Assembly: GCA_033557835.1 (NCBI GenBank)
Contig: JAWQRO010000119.1
Coordinates: 1 to 55,125 of the forward strand
DNA: 55,125 nucleotides
From: Helochares maculicollis
Taxonomy: Eukaryota > Arthropoda > Insecta > Coleoptera > Hydrophilidae
Direction: 5' to 3'
Part shown: piece after piece, positions 33,645 through 44,154 of the stretch
Position numbering within the stretch: the first letter of the stretch is position 1
Layout of the letters: every line of letters starts with the position of its first letter
Translations under genes and position numbers: made by a program
The notes under the pieces: generated by a model
The model's input: only the letters and a program-made list of their open reading frames with translations
Database searches by the model: none
Told to the model about the DNA's origin: nothing

Positions 33645-34470
33645 TCACAGCTTATTTCAAAATTCTGTTGTCTTTCCTTTCATAGAAAAAGTTCTTTCTA
33701 CGTAAGCATTAATTGTAGATATTGATAAAATATAAGCCTTTAGTTTTGAGGGACCAGTAAAAACCTCAGAGGAAAATATGTTCACCTATTTTTGTCAATC
33801 GGCAAATCGAGTGATTTAATGGAAGGGAAAATACTCTTAAGAAGGCTGACCTCATAATATAATTTGCCTGCCTCTAATTTCACTTTTGCATACTTTATAG
33901 TATCTAAAAAATTTTGGTATTTCACATTTATAGTCTAAAATTGAAGTATTGTAAAATATCTGAAAGGGCTGTTTCCAGCATCAAAAAATTTTGCCAAATC
34001 TTTACTAGCCTTTGTGTTCGCTTGTTCTGCTTCGGAAATAAATGTTTGTTGTTTAGAAGCGGAAAACTCTAAACTGGTATTTACTTTATTCCTGGAAAAT
34101 TTGTATTCTCCTCTCATCTCCAATTTAGTTTTCAAATATGACTTACGACATGCAAGTCAAAACACGCAATTGATTCTATTTCAAGTTGTCAAATATCCCA
34201 GCTCATAACTGCTATAAAACAATCGGCAAAATTATTTCCTCCGTCTTGAAGTTTATTTTGACTGCATTTCACAAACTTCCAAACAATTTTGTGGGTATTT
34301 TGGTTACCCTGTTTTAGTAAATATAATATTAACGCTGACTAGGCATTAACAATTTTTTCCAGACTTTTATGAAGCCATTTCGTTAAATCGTGCCGTATCA
34401 TATGTTGATATTCAAACTCCAACAAATCAAAACACTCTTTGAGTTTGATTTACTCTCATTGAATTCACAA
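33645..34470 (-). pseudogene. Possible hAT-like transposase relic (minus strand)
   Basis: On the minus strand a clear 66-codon segment (34135-33935) contains 'MKTKLEMRGEYKFSRNKVN' and 'SASKQQTFISEAEQANTKAS', similar in style to the basic, zinc-finger-adjacent N-terminal part of arthropod hAT-like repeat proteins. About 150 bp further on a second segment reads 'VFTGPSKLKAYILSISTINA' then 'YVERTFSMKGKT', which follows the pattern of the hAT C-terminal dimerisation region ('..L...VLSIP.SNA..ERVFS...'). The catalytic core expected between them is missing and stops are frequent. It lies tail-to-tail against a plus-strand hAT relic across a minisatellite. The family assignment is tentative. Confidence 0.4.
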
Positions 34471-34580
34471 AAAATTCAGCATGTGTTTTTCGTGCTAAGT
34501 TTCAGCATCGAAAGACAATGCTTTATATTGCAAAATCTGAAAACTAGCACTTGTAACCAGATACCGGATACAACACCTTG

Positions 34581-34870
34581 AAGACCGGAGTCTCCAATTT
34601 AAAACCGGAGTCTTAGGTCCAAAACCGGAGTGTCAGGTTCAAAACCCCAGTATCAGGTTCAAAACCAGAGTGTCAGGTTCAAAAACGGAATGTCAGGTTC
34701 AAAACCGGAGTGTCAGGTCCAAAACCGAAGTGCCCGGTTCAAAACCGGGGTGTCACGTTCGAAACAAGAGTGTCAGGTTCAAAACCAGAGTGTCAGGTTC
34801 AAAACCGAGGTGTCAGGTTCAAAACCAGAGTGTTAGGCTCAAAACTGGAGTGGGAGGTTCAAAACTGGAA
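34581..34870 (+). repeat. 20-bp minisatellite (14 units plus a partial)
   Basis: Units of exactly 20 bp, consensus AAAACCGGAGTGTCAGGTTC, follow without gap from 34581 to 34860; a partial unit ends near 34870. Units differ at a few positions (CCGG/CCAG/CCGA; TGTCAGG/TCTTAGG). Open frames at 34630-34836 and 34670-34876 are products of the repeat, not evidence of a gene. Confidence 0.97.
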
Positions 34871-34872
34871 GA

Positions 34873-35728
34873 GTGACAACCATAACTGAGAATGCCCAGG
34901 GTATAAGCGGAAAATATAGCAGTGTTAGTACGAGAGTTCTTGAAGAAAGTCTTTGGGGACATACTAGTCGGCATAGGAAAGAGTTGGTTTCCAAAGCATT
35001 GCTCGATGACTGCAAAAAAGCATTTGGTACACTAGTGAAAGTTTTAAATTATATAAAAACAAAATCCTTACAAACCAGCCTAATACACAAAAACTGTGAA
35101 GAAATGGGAATCGTCATCTTTACTTCTGCATTCATAAGTTCGCTGGTTATCCAAGGGAAAAGTACTGACATGTGTAGCGGAATTCGATAATTTAGATATA
35201 ATCTACTTGGATGGAAAAACTGAATACACCAAACATCTACTGGATGACGAATTCATTCAGCAGCTCACTTATTTGGAGGATATTTTGTCGAAATTAAACG
35301 AACTCAATTTGTATTTTCAAGGTTCAAACGGATCACACACTTTAGTAAGTCACGATAAAATTTAAGCGTTCATGGAAAATCTTATATTTGGAAAGAGTTG
35401 CATTAAGAATGATTGTTTTGAAGCACTTTTATTATTGAATTATCAAAGTCCAGCCGAAGATAAACGTACTGTCTGAAATTTCCAGTCAAGAAATTTGTCA
35501 CTGTTAAAAAATAACTTTGACGACTCTTTTGGGCAAAAGATAAGAAAGCTTGAGCCTTTGAGTTGGATTTGTAACCCATTTCAAAACGACCTACCAATTA
35601 ATATGTCAACAAAAGCAAGTGAAGAACTTATATGTTTATCAGAAGATACCTCACTGAAAAGTAGTTTTAATCGTGAACAGTTAACGAAATTCTTCTCAAT
35701 TACTGAACTATTCTTTTCTGTTCTTTGA
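34873..35728 (+). pseudogene. hAT transposase relic (SCAND3/ZBED5/FAM200-like)
   Basis: Plus-strand frames give long stretches of the hAT-derived protein family that includes SCAND3, ZBED5 and FAM200. The first (34873-35190) has 'GISGKYSSVSTRV' (the MTGKHSGV-like motif), 'HRKELVSKALLDDCKKAFGT' and 'LVKVLNYIKTKSLQTSLIHK', then 'NCEEMG'. A shifted frame gives 'LTYLEDILSKLNELNLYFQG' followed by 'SNGSHTL' (35260-35345). A third (35495-35728) gives 'NPFQNDLPINMSTKASEELI' and 'EDTSLKSSFNREQLTKFF'. These are the central part of the protein in the right order. The N-terminal zinc finger and the C-terminal dimerisation region are absent: a minisatellite sits at the left edge and a satellite array begins within 5 bp of the right edge. 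At least three frame breaks and a stop make it inactive. Confidence 0.85.
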
Positions 35729-35731
35729 CGT

Positions 35732-37645
35732 TAATGTAATGAGATATGAACAATTTAACTAAAAGTACTTCACTGGCTTAAAGTTTCGTTTTATTTTCCA
35801 TTTGATTAAAAATAGAGTTAGACTAGCTTAATGTGAGTTTTAAAATAACTGCTTGGGCTGGAGTGATGAACGAATAAACTTCTGGTACAACTACTGTAAT
35901 AAGATGTGAACGAAGTACTTCACTGTTTTAAAGTTTGTTTTAATTTTCCATTTGATTAAAAATAGAGTTAGACTAGCTTAATGTGGGATATAAAATAACT
36001 GCTTGGGCTGGAGTGATGAACGAATAAAATTCTGGTACAACTAATGTAATGAGATGTGAACAATTCAACTAAAAGTACTTCACTGGTTTAAAGTTTGTTT
36101 TTATTTTCCATTTGATTAAAAATAGAGTTAGACTAGCTTAATGTGGGATATAAAATAACTGCTTGGGCTGGAGTGATGAACGAATAAACTTCTGGTACAA
36201 CTAATGTAATGAGATGTGAACAATTGAACTAAAAGTACTTCATTGTTTTAAAGTTTGTTTTTATTTTCCATTTGATTAAAAATAGTGTTAGACTAGCTTA
36301 CTGTGGGATTTAAAACAAATGCTTGGGCTGGAGTGGTGAACAAACTAACTTCTGGTACAACTAATGTAATGAGATGTGAACAATTTAACTAAAAGTACTT
36401 CACTGGTTTAAAGTTTGTTTTTATTTTTCATTTGATTAAAAATAGAGTTAGACTAGCTTAATGTGGGATTTAAAATAACTGCTTGGGCTGGAGTGGTGAA
36501 CGAATAAACTTCTGGTACAACTAATGTAATGAGATGTGAACAATTTAACTAAAAGTACTTTACTGGTTTAAAGTTTGTTTTTATTTTCCATTTGATTAAA
36601 AATAGAGTTAGACTAGCTTACTGTGGGATTTAAAACAAATGCTTGGGCTGGAGTGGTGAACAAATTAACTTCTGGTACAACTAATGTATTGAGATGTAAA
36701 CAATGTAACTAAAAGTACTTCACTAGTTTAAAGTTTGGTTTTATTTTCCATTTGATTAAAAATAGAGTTAGACTAGCTTGATGTGTGAATTAAAACAAAT
36801 GCTTGGGCTGGAGTGGTGAACGAATTAACTTCTGGTACAACTAATGTATTGAGATTTAAACAATTTAACTAAAAGTACTTCACTGGTTTAAAGTTTGGTT
36901 TAATTTTCCATTTGATTTAAAGTAGAGTTAGACTAGCTTGATGTGTAAATTAAAACAAATGCTTGGGCTGGAGTGGTGCACGAATTAACTTCTGGTACAA
37001 CTAATGTATTGAGATGTAAACAATTTAACTAAAAGTACTTTACTGGTTTAAAGTTTGGTTTTATTTTCCATTTAATTAAAAATAGAGTTAGACTAGCTTA
37101 ATGTGGGATTTAAAATAACTGCTTGGGCTGGAGTGGTGAACGAATAAACTTCTGGTACAACTAATGTAATGAGATGTGAACAATTTAACTAAAAGTACTT
37201 CACTGGTTTAAAGTTTGGTTTTATTTTCCATTTGATTAAAAATAGAGTTAGACTAGCTTAATGTGGGATTTAAAACATCTGCTTGGGCTGGAGTGGTGAA
37301 CGAACTAACTTCTGGTACAACTAATGTAATGAGATGTGAACAATTTAACTAAAAGTACTTCACTGGTTTAAAGTTTCGTTTTATTTTCCATTTGATTAAA
37401 AATAGAGTTAGACTAGCTTAATGTGGGATTTAAAACAAATGCTTGGGCTGGAGTGGTGAACGAACTAACTTCTGGTACAACTAATGTAATGAGATGTGAA
37501 TAATTTAACTAAAAGTACTTCACTGGTTTAAAGTTTGTTTTTATTTTCCATTAGATTTAAAGATAGAGTTAGACTAGTTTAATGTGGGATTTAAAACAAC
37601 TGCTTGGGCTGGAGTGGTGAACGAACTAACTTCTGGTATGACTGG
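35732..37645 (+). repeat. 160-bp satellite array, about 12 monomers
   Basis: The word TCTGGTACAA recurs at 35881, 36031, 36191, 36351, 36511, 36671, 36831, 36991, 37151, 37311 and 37471, with a variant at 37631, so the period is 160 bp except for one 150-bp unit at the left. Each monomer contains TAAAAGTACTTCACTGGTTT, CCATTTGATTAAAAATAGAG, TTAGACTAGCTTAATGTG and GCTTGGGCTGGAGTG. Three adjacent monomers (from 36671) share GTATTGAGATGTAAAC where the others read GTAATGAGATGTGAAC, and the leftmost three read GAGTGATGAAC where the later ones read GAGTGGTGAAC. The array begins at the end of the hAT relic and decays after 37645. No coding content. Confidence 0.97.
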
Positions 37646-37836
37646 TGGATTAACTAACTTTGAATGAGCTGCTGTTTTTGGAGGCATGAACTTCTAAAAT
37701 ATCTTCTCTTAGAGGTATTTACTTCTTGAATGACTTCTTCTGGAGGTATCTACTTCACTTAAGGTACTGACTCGACTTACTCAACTAACGACTTGAGTTA
37801 CTGACTCGATTAACATCTTGAACGACTGACTTGTGG

Positions 37837-37971
37837 AGGTACTACCTCTTACACAACTTCTGAAGGAACTGTTTCTTATACAATTTCTGGAGATACTGTT
37901 TCTTGCACAACTTCAGAAGATACTTTTTCTAACACAATTTTTAGAGGTACTGTTTCTTGCATAAGCGTCTT
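37837..37971 (+). repeat. 27-bp tandem array, five units, open in frame
   Basis: Units AGGTACTACCTCTTACACAA-type at 37837, 37864, 37891, 37918 and 37945, each 27 bp. Because 27 is a multiple of three, one frame stays open and reads a 9-residue Ser/Thr-rich repeat: 'GTTSYTTSE', 'GTVSYTISG', 'DTVSCTTSE', 'DTFSNTIFR', 'GTVSCISV'. Upstream (37650-37836) are looser repeats of TTCTTCTGGAGGTATCTACT and CGACTTACTCAACTAACGAC. No start codon or flanking gene supports translation. Confidence 0.85.
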
Positions 37972-40900
37972 GTGGGGTGAGCAACTGTTCAATATATATC
38001 CTTAATCAACCAAGAAGGGGGTAGGGGCTGAACTGGTCAGTCAGGCAGCATGTTACCGAGTTTTTGGTTTGGTCCATTGCACATGGCTCGAACAGATACT
38101 TATTACTGCGAAGTCAATGCATCCCTTTTAGTAATATGTCTTTTTTTATGTATCCTGCTTAGTACTCGCATGAACTTTGGAAAAAACCTTGCAAGTGAAG
38201 ATATTTAAATAAAAAAATAATTTATTTGTTGCGTTTCTTATTTCAACAGCTTTTTATTCATATTGGCAACACAAGTAATTTGTTTTTAATTAATTGTTAT
38301 AATAAATAAGACAGGCTTGAGTAGTTTCACGACTCGCCAATAGGGAAGACATAGATGGGCATTACCAATATTTATGCCCTCGTTTCTCTAAGACAGCTAA
38401 GAGGTGGGTCCCACGATTGAACAACTTTGTTAGATAGGTCGAAGCCCAGTCAACTTTGGGAACCGCTGAATTATATAATCCTAGATAAATATCTCGGGAC
38501 ATTTCAGCTAGACCAAACGAAAACCTTCCACCTGTCAAAACAAAGCGAAAGCTAAATAAAAGTCTTTATACCTCACTCTTCGCGATACAACCAAAGCGTC
38601 TGTGTCCATCAAACCATTTCTTTATAATTTCAACTTCTCCCAGGAGCAAAAAATAATTTTTACAACATAAAGATTTCTTTCATTAAAACAGTTCTGCATA
38701 AACAAAGGCAAAAAAATATAGCTGTAATAAATAACACAAAAAACATACTGCCGCGACAACGTAAAACGTTGCAAAACATAAATAATGGAGAAATGAAAAC
38801 AAAAAGGAAAAAATTAAACCACCAGAGGGGGGTGAGAGCCTCCGGCCGCTCCGCCCACCCTAACGCCCGCGGTCCGTACACCGGCAAACCCCTCGAAACA
38901 TTTTTCTTCATAACACCCTTAAACTGTTTAAGATCCGTTTCACAAACAAAAGGCGGAAATTGATTATGCACTCTAATTCTTTTTAAATATCTGTTCGCGA
39001 AGAGCAATCTTCCCGCGCCCGCTCTAAATTGTAAATTTTCCACCCCGTCCAAACAGTAATACCTGTAAATATAGTTCTCGTTGCTATCTCTCCTGAGCAG
39101 AATTTTACCTTTCCCGATCAATCTTCGAAGGGGATTCACAAAGGGACACCAAAATACTATCTACATCTCTTCAGGGACAACTGGAAACTATTGACAAGAT
39201 TCGTAACAGGTCAACCTCATCACTGCGACAACCCTTTATACAAGAGGTTGAAGTTGAGTTTGAACACGGAATTACCAGAATATTTCGTTTTATTAATTGC
39301 AGCCCCAAAAGTAAATTAATACTTTTCACAGGGAACCAAGGAAAATTTTATCGGTCGATAAAACGCCCGGGGGCTCTCTTTCCTCCCTCTAATAAGTACA
39401 ATGGTGCATCTTTTGAAAAACCTTCTCTCCACTTACTAAAGAGAACATGTTAAATTTGTTCACGTAATTTCTTGTCTCCTTAAGTATAATAAATTCAATT
39501 TTAAAAAGCACCTCTTACAAAATAAAACGGGACGATAATTATTTTTATCGCATCTCATCGTTGGCCCATTTGGTATAATGGCAAAACTTTCGGAAGCACG
39601 TGGAAAAGTTCACATAGCTGTTTATAATATCATGTAATGGATCAGTTAACACAACAACCCCAGATTTTAAAATACATATGTTTTCCCCACACTTTTTCTG
39701 CTACAATTTACACCATAAAGCGCCCGTATTTTTCCTTTATTTTCCGCTTTAATTTATTTGGTTTTTTCTAAATAACACTTCGGATGCAGCCCTCTGCGTT
39801 CGCATTTCTCACTTGAAAGTAAGGCTGTAAAATGGGTTTATAAACGGCTAATAGAAAAAATAAGGTCCTAATAATTTTTATGACACGTTCATACTTTGCG
39901 TGTAATGGCGGAAGTTTTGCACTTTTACAATGGAGTGAAAAAGTTGGTGGAGTGGCCGAAGGGTGCAGTGGGGTGCGTAGAGTCGCGCCTCGGCGCATCG
40001 CGACTTTTCCATATGCACCTGTTTGTGATACCAACCGATGAATCAAGAAGGCAAAGTAAAGCTCCATGATGCTTATTCAGATTCTAAAGACGTCTTCAGA
40101 TGTTTTATTTTTTAAATGCGAAAGTGCACTACAAATATCCTCTTGTGTACTTGGAATAAAAAAGCATTCCTCTTTTCCTTAAGAAACACTCCGCTGGGAG
40201 TCTCGAGCCGGGAGAATCCTCTAATATTTCCCCGGCAATATGTATTCGTGAAATATTCGTTGAAGTCATTCCCTTTCAATGAAGTCGCCTGCATTCCTTC
40301 AATTTCTGGTTTATCACGACCCAATTCTTCGTTTATAACTTTCCATGTGTGCCTGCTAATGTTCTGTGAACCATTCACGACGTTTTCCCCGCAAATAAGT
40401 TTGTTACAGTCTCCCCTTTGTTGGTTTTTGCTCTTATTTTCCAGGGGGAACTTTTACGTATTTATTTGGGTGTGTAACAGGATGCGGATGGAGTCAAATT
40501 CTGTGAAATTTTTTTCAAAAATGCGGCGTCTTTATGGTCAGGTTAGACCGAGTTGGATTAGGCAGTGTTGGGTTGTGTCAGTTGGGATGGGTTGAGTTGG
40601 ATTAGGTTGAGTGTTTGCTCAAGCTGCGCGATTTCCGAAGCAGCGCCCGCCTCGTCCTTTTGCCTTAAGAGCTCTCTCCTCCTTGATTTTAAAAGAGAAG
40701 TTTAAATTTAGAATGCGCAATAAAATATGCCTTGCCTGTGTACGGATATGAGGGATAATGAAAAAAATTTCAAAACGAACTTTCTGGGAGTTTTTTCTTA
40801 GAGGTTTTCAGTTTGAAATTTTAAGAACCAAAAGTTTCGTTGATGCGGGTTGTCACGACGGCTACGTGACGTGGTATTGAATTTACATCGTTTTTTACCG

Positions 40901-41310
40901 AATTCTTGAAATGATGAAGTATAGTGAAATTTTTTCTTGTGCTTAGCTACCAAAATATTTCATGTAAATAGAATTGGGAATAAAATTGTCGGTTGTCAGA
41001 CAAGTCCTTGTAGCAGTAGCTCATCTTCACACAGCTTTTCAGTTATGTGGAAATCAATGTTGACCGGTACATGAATTCTCCACTACTTTTAAAAATGTTT
41101 GGTTTATATACTGATTTGGTATCTCGTGTTTTCAGCAGCATGTTAAAATATTAACTATTTATTGATACTAGAGGCTCTCTAAAATTAATGACTAATTATT
41201 GACTATTAAACAATATAAAAACAGCTTGCGTAATGCATGTTTTTCTAACGTTGTTCATTTTAGACACCAATACTGTCTTCGTGTAGATTTACGAACTATA
41301 CACATTTTGA
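37972..41310. other. 3.3 kb of mostly unique sequence with GC-rich patches
   Basis: No gene or transposon recognised. GC-rich patches lie at 38820-38905 and 39950-40010. Open frames of 159 codons occur at 38660-39139 (-) and 40116-40595 (+), and shorter ones on the opposite strands of each. None has a recognisable motif. The first turns into a run of hydrophobic residues, the composition expected of chance reading through AT-rich DNA. A host exon cannot be excluded. Confidence 0.35.
40541..40612 (+). repeat. Degenerate GTTGGATTAGG-type simple repeat
   Basis: Repeated variants of GAGTTGGATTAGG, GTGTTGGGTTGTG and GGATGGGTTGAG. It loosely resembles the insect telomeric TTAGG unit, but the copies are irregular. 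Confidence 0.5.
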
Positions 41311-41480
41311 TTTTACTATGGTATACTAAAAAGACTATGAAATCAAATGACGATTTTGATACAACTTCAAGTTTTGAGAGCCACCGAATCCATTTTTACT
41401 AGTTTTGGCATGCTTGCTATGTGTGTTTTTTTTGTTAGTCTAATTCACTTGCCTCATTCTCTGAATGTCTAGTATTAGTG
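41310..41480 (+). repeat. Diverged R1-like 5' segment
   Basis: GTATACTAAAAAGACTATGA, then TTTTGAGAGCCACCGAATCC and TTACTAGTTTTGGCATG: the same succession of words as the first 120 bp of R1 but with many differences. Confidence 0.5.
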
Positions 41481-41631
41481 GTATGTGATATAATAAGGGT
41501 ATAATTACTAAATAAACAACACATATAAATAGTTCTTGTGTGTGTACCAGTCGGGGCTGCCTCTTTAGAAATCCCAATTACTCTACAACATGTGCGTGGA
41601 ACATACAATAAAGTTCAAAATATTCATTATA

Positions 41632-42834
41632 CCAGGTGCGTAAGTTTAAAATGTTGTTTTGTTGTCAAGAGATGGCGCATGAAATTTTTGAAGTAACCTT
41701 TGGGGCCCAAAGCGCCATTTTTTGGTAAACCTGCCCCCCTATTCATATTCGTTTAGTTGTTTACGAGTTATTAACATACGTTTTTTCGTGTTAAATATGT
41801 CGAATTTTAAACCAAGTAAAGAGCATTTGCGGCATACAATAATTTTCTGTTCAATCACAAGAAAAAAGAATCGGGAAGTCATCAATTCTTGTGGCGATCT
41901 TGCTCCAACTGTCAAAACTTATGAACGCCGGTTTCAACGTGGCGACTTCAATTTTATTGACAACGCACGTGAAAATCAACCAACAATGTTTGAAGACGAC
42001 GAATTACAAGCATTATTGGACAAAGACAATACACAAACACGACAAATGATGGTGGAGCAGTTAAATGTCACTCGGCAAGCAATTTCTGATCGCCTGAGAC
42101 CCATGGGGAAGATTTGAAAGATTGGAAAATGGGTTCCACACAAACTGAACGAACGACAGATGAAAAGATGAACAACTGTGCAAAATGCTGCATTCACGCC
42201 ACAAAAGAAAAGGTTTTTGCAACTGGCGATGAAAAATGGATATATTTTGAGAATCCCAAACGTAAGAAATCGTGGGTAACGCCAGGACAACCATTAACAT
42301 CGAGTACAAAACCGGATCGTTTTGGGAGGAAGACAAAGCTGTGTGTGTGATGGCATTAGAAGCTTCTCAACTCCGGCGAAACAGTTAATACAGTCCGCTA
42401 CCGACAACAAATGATCAATTTAAACCACGGATGGATCGAAAAACGCCCAGAATGAGCTCGAAGACGCGGCAAAGTCATTCTGCAGCATGACAACGCTCCT
42501 GCACATTCAACCAAAGTGGTCAAAGAAACGATTTCTTCACTTGGTTGGGAACTCCTACCCCACCCGCCGTATACACCAGATCTGGCACCTTCTACTCATC
42601 GATGGGACACTCGCTGGCTGAGCAACACTGCAAGACTTTCGAGGACGTAGAAAAATGGCTCGATGAATGGATATCAATGAAAGTTGAAGCTTTGTTTTGG
42701 AATGGTATCCATAAATTGCCCGCGACATGGATAAAGTGTATAAAAAGTGAGGGCTAATAATTTTAATAAAAAATGTTCTTAATTAATTGCGTATTTTTCA
42801 TGAAAAAAACGGCATTTTAACTTTGCGCATCTTG
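41632..42834 (+). pseudogene. Mariner family E copy 2 (broken transposase)
   Basis: Ends are CCAGGTGCGTAAGTTTAAAA and the complement of CAAGATGCGCAAAGTTAAAA, flanked by TA at 41630-41631 and 42835-42836; 1.2 kb. ATG at 41797 opens 'MSNFKPSKEHLRHTIIF', then 'TVKTYERRFQRGDFNFID', 'DELQALLDKDNTQTRQMMVE' and 'VTRQAISDRLRPMGKI' before a stop at 42115. Other frames continue: 'WVPHKLNER', 'TGDEKWIYFENPKRKKSW' with the first catalytic Asp, 'ILQHDNAPAHSTKVVKETIS' with the second, 'LPHPPYTPDLAPS' with the third, and 'EALFWNGIHKLPATW' to 42757. All three Asp codons survive. Losses include a small deletion before 'TGDEKW', several frameshifts and a 4-base-type shift after 'DLAPS'. It is the less deleted of two family E copies. 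Confidence 0.9.
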
Positions 42835-42889
42835 TAAGTCGATAATATGAATGTGGATCGTAAAATAAAGATATGTTGTAACCTTTATT

Positions 42890-43350
42890 TACCATATGAA
42901 GTACAGTAAAAGGACTATGTAAACGAATGAAGATGCATCTCTTCGTTTTGAGGGTCGTGGATTTTTGACAATATTTAGCATTCTGTCTTTCTGTTTGTTA
43001 TATTTTGCTGATCGCACTGTAATTGTCAATTGCCCCATTCGCTGTAAGTCTAACATGAGTCAATAATATGGGTTTAAATTTTCACATAAAGCTATCATGT
43101 TGTAAATTTTATACTCCGTACGAAGTATAGTCTTTACGATATAATTTTATATATATTTACTATAATCCCTATGAATGATGAAATCAAAGGCTGCTGAATC
43201 CATTTTGACTCTTCTTAGGATATTGTTTATATGAAGTAACAAAAAGAAACATCATGAATAGATCTCGTTTGAAAAAATGAGAAGTAGTATTTGGGGTCAT
43301 ATACGATATAGATAAATGTGTCACAGTTACAATTTATAGTCAATTGTCGA
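42890..43350 (+). repeat. Two diverged R1-like segments
   Basis: One starts ACCATATGAAGTACAGTAAA (42890) with TCGTTTTGAGGGTCGTGGAT. The second starts TACTCCGTACGAAGTATAG (43112) with CTGCTGAATCCATTTTGACT (43191). Both follow the R1 order (palindrome-like start, 'GAATCCATTTTGAC', 'TTGTTTATATG') with low similarity. Confidence 0.45.
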
Positions 43351-44154
43351 CATATGCCACAGTTTGAAAGTCTAAAAATTTGCTATTTATTTTTATAAAG
43401 ACACATATGCTCTATATGCGAAGATTAGGTAATCAAATGACCTTTTTCATGGGACATTACCTCCTAACGGTACGCAGAGATCTTTAATAATGTGAAAACA
43501 CATTCATGGAAAATTTATAGTTCGCTTAAGCGAAGCTGCAAACAAATAAAATTAATAAAAATATCTAGCATTGCATCTAGCTAATTAATATGTACTAAGT
43601 ATGACATTTAAAAATCTATTTTTTAGTCAAGTCATACTAAACGATTGTATATGTTAATGAAGTTCTAAATTGACAATGACAGTGCATAATGTTCTAAATA
43701 ACTTCTACAACTAATAGCTGTGCGTGTCTCCTCCAATTGTGCAAGTATAGGAAAAATCAATAGGCGCCGGGTAAATTACAATTTTTAAAAAGCAACGTTT
43801 TACAATAGACCAAGTCTACGCATACATACAAAGTTGTACAAATTGATTGAATTGTGCGATATCAACCTGTATGGATTTTAAATACTAAGCTAGACAATTA
43901 AAACAATGAATATTTCAGACAGAATCCTTATAATCGTCTTATCCATTAAATTTTTAGCTTAAGAGACCCAAGAAGCCCATAGATTGGTAGCGCATTTGTC
44001 TTCACTTCTTTTTGCAACTATTGGCAGTATAGTATTTCTACCAATTTTTGATTGACCACTTGCACCACTTGTTTTAAAGATGTTTGCTTCTCAGGCGTCG
44101 CACCCATGTTATTCTTTCGCTTCATATGAAGTGGATTGTAGTGATTTGTCTGAT
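43351..44154. other. 0.8 kb without recognised feature
   Basis: AT-rich; nothing supported between the R1-like segments and the ~0.85 kb tandem units. Confidence 0.4.

Noticed and set aside
34630..34876. Two overlapping 68-codon frames
   Set aside because: They are translations of a 20-bp minisatellite.
35732..37645. Regular direct repeats considered as a CRISPR array
   Set aside because: The whole 160-bp unit is conserved with no variable spacers, and the context is eukaryotic satellite DNA.
38660..39139. 159-codon open frame on the minus strand
   Set aside because: Hydrophobic and low-complexity toward its end, no recognisable domain, and overlapped by an open frame on the other strand; judged chance, though a host exon cannot be excluded.
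39560..39640. TTTGGTATAATGGCAAAAC resembles a tRNA D-arm
   Set aside because: No GTTCGANNCC-type T-loop follows at the right distance and no acceptor stem pairs.
40112..40595. Opposing open frames of 88 and 159 codons
   Set aside because: They lie antisense to each other, have no motif, and have no splice or transposon context.
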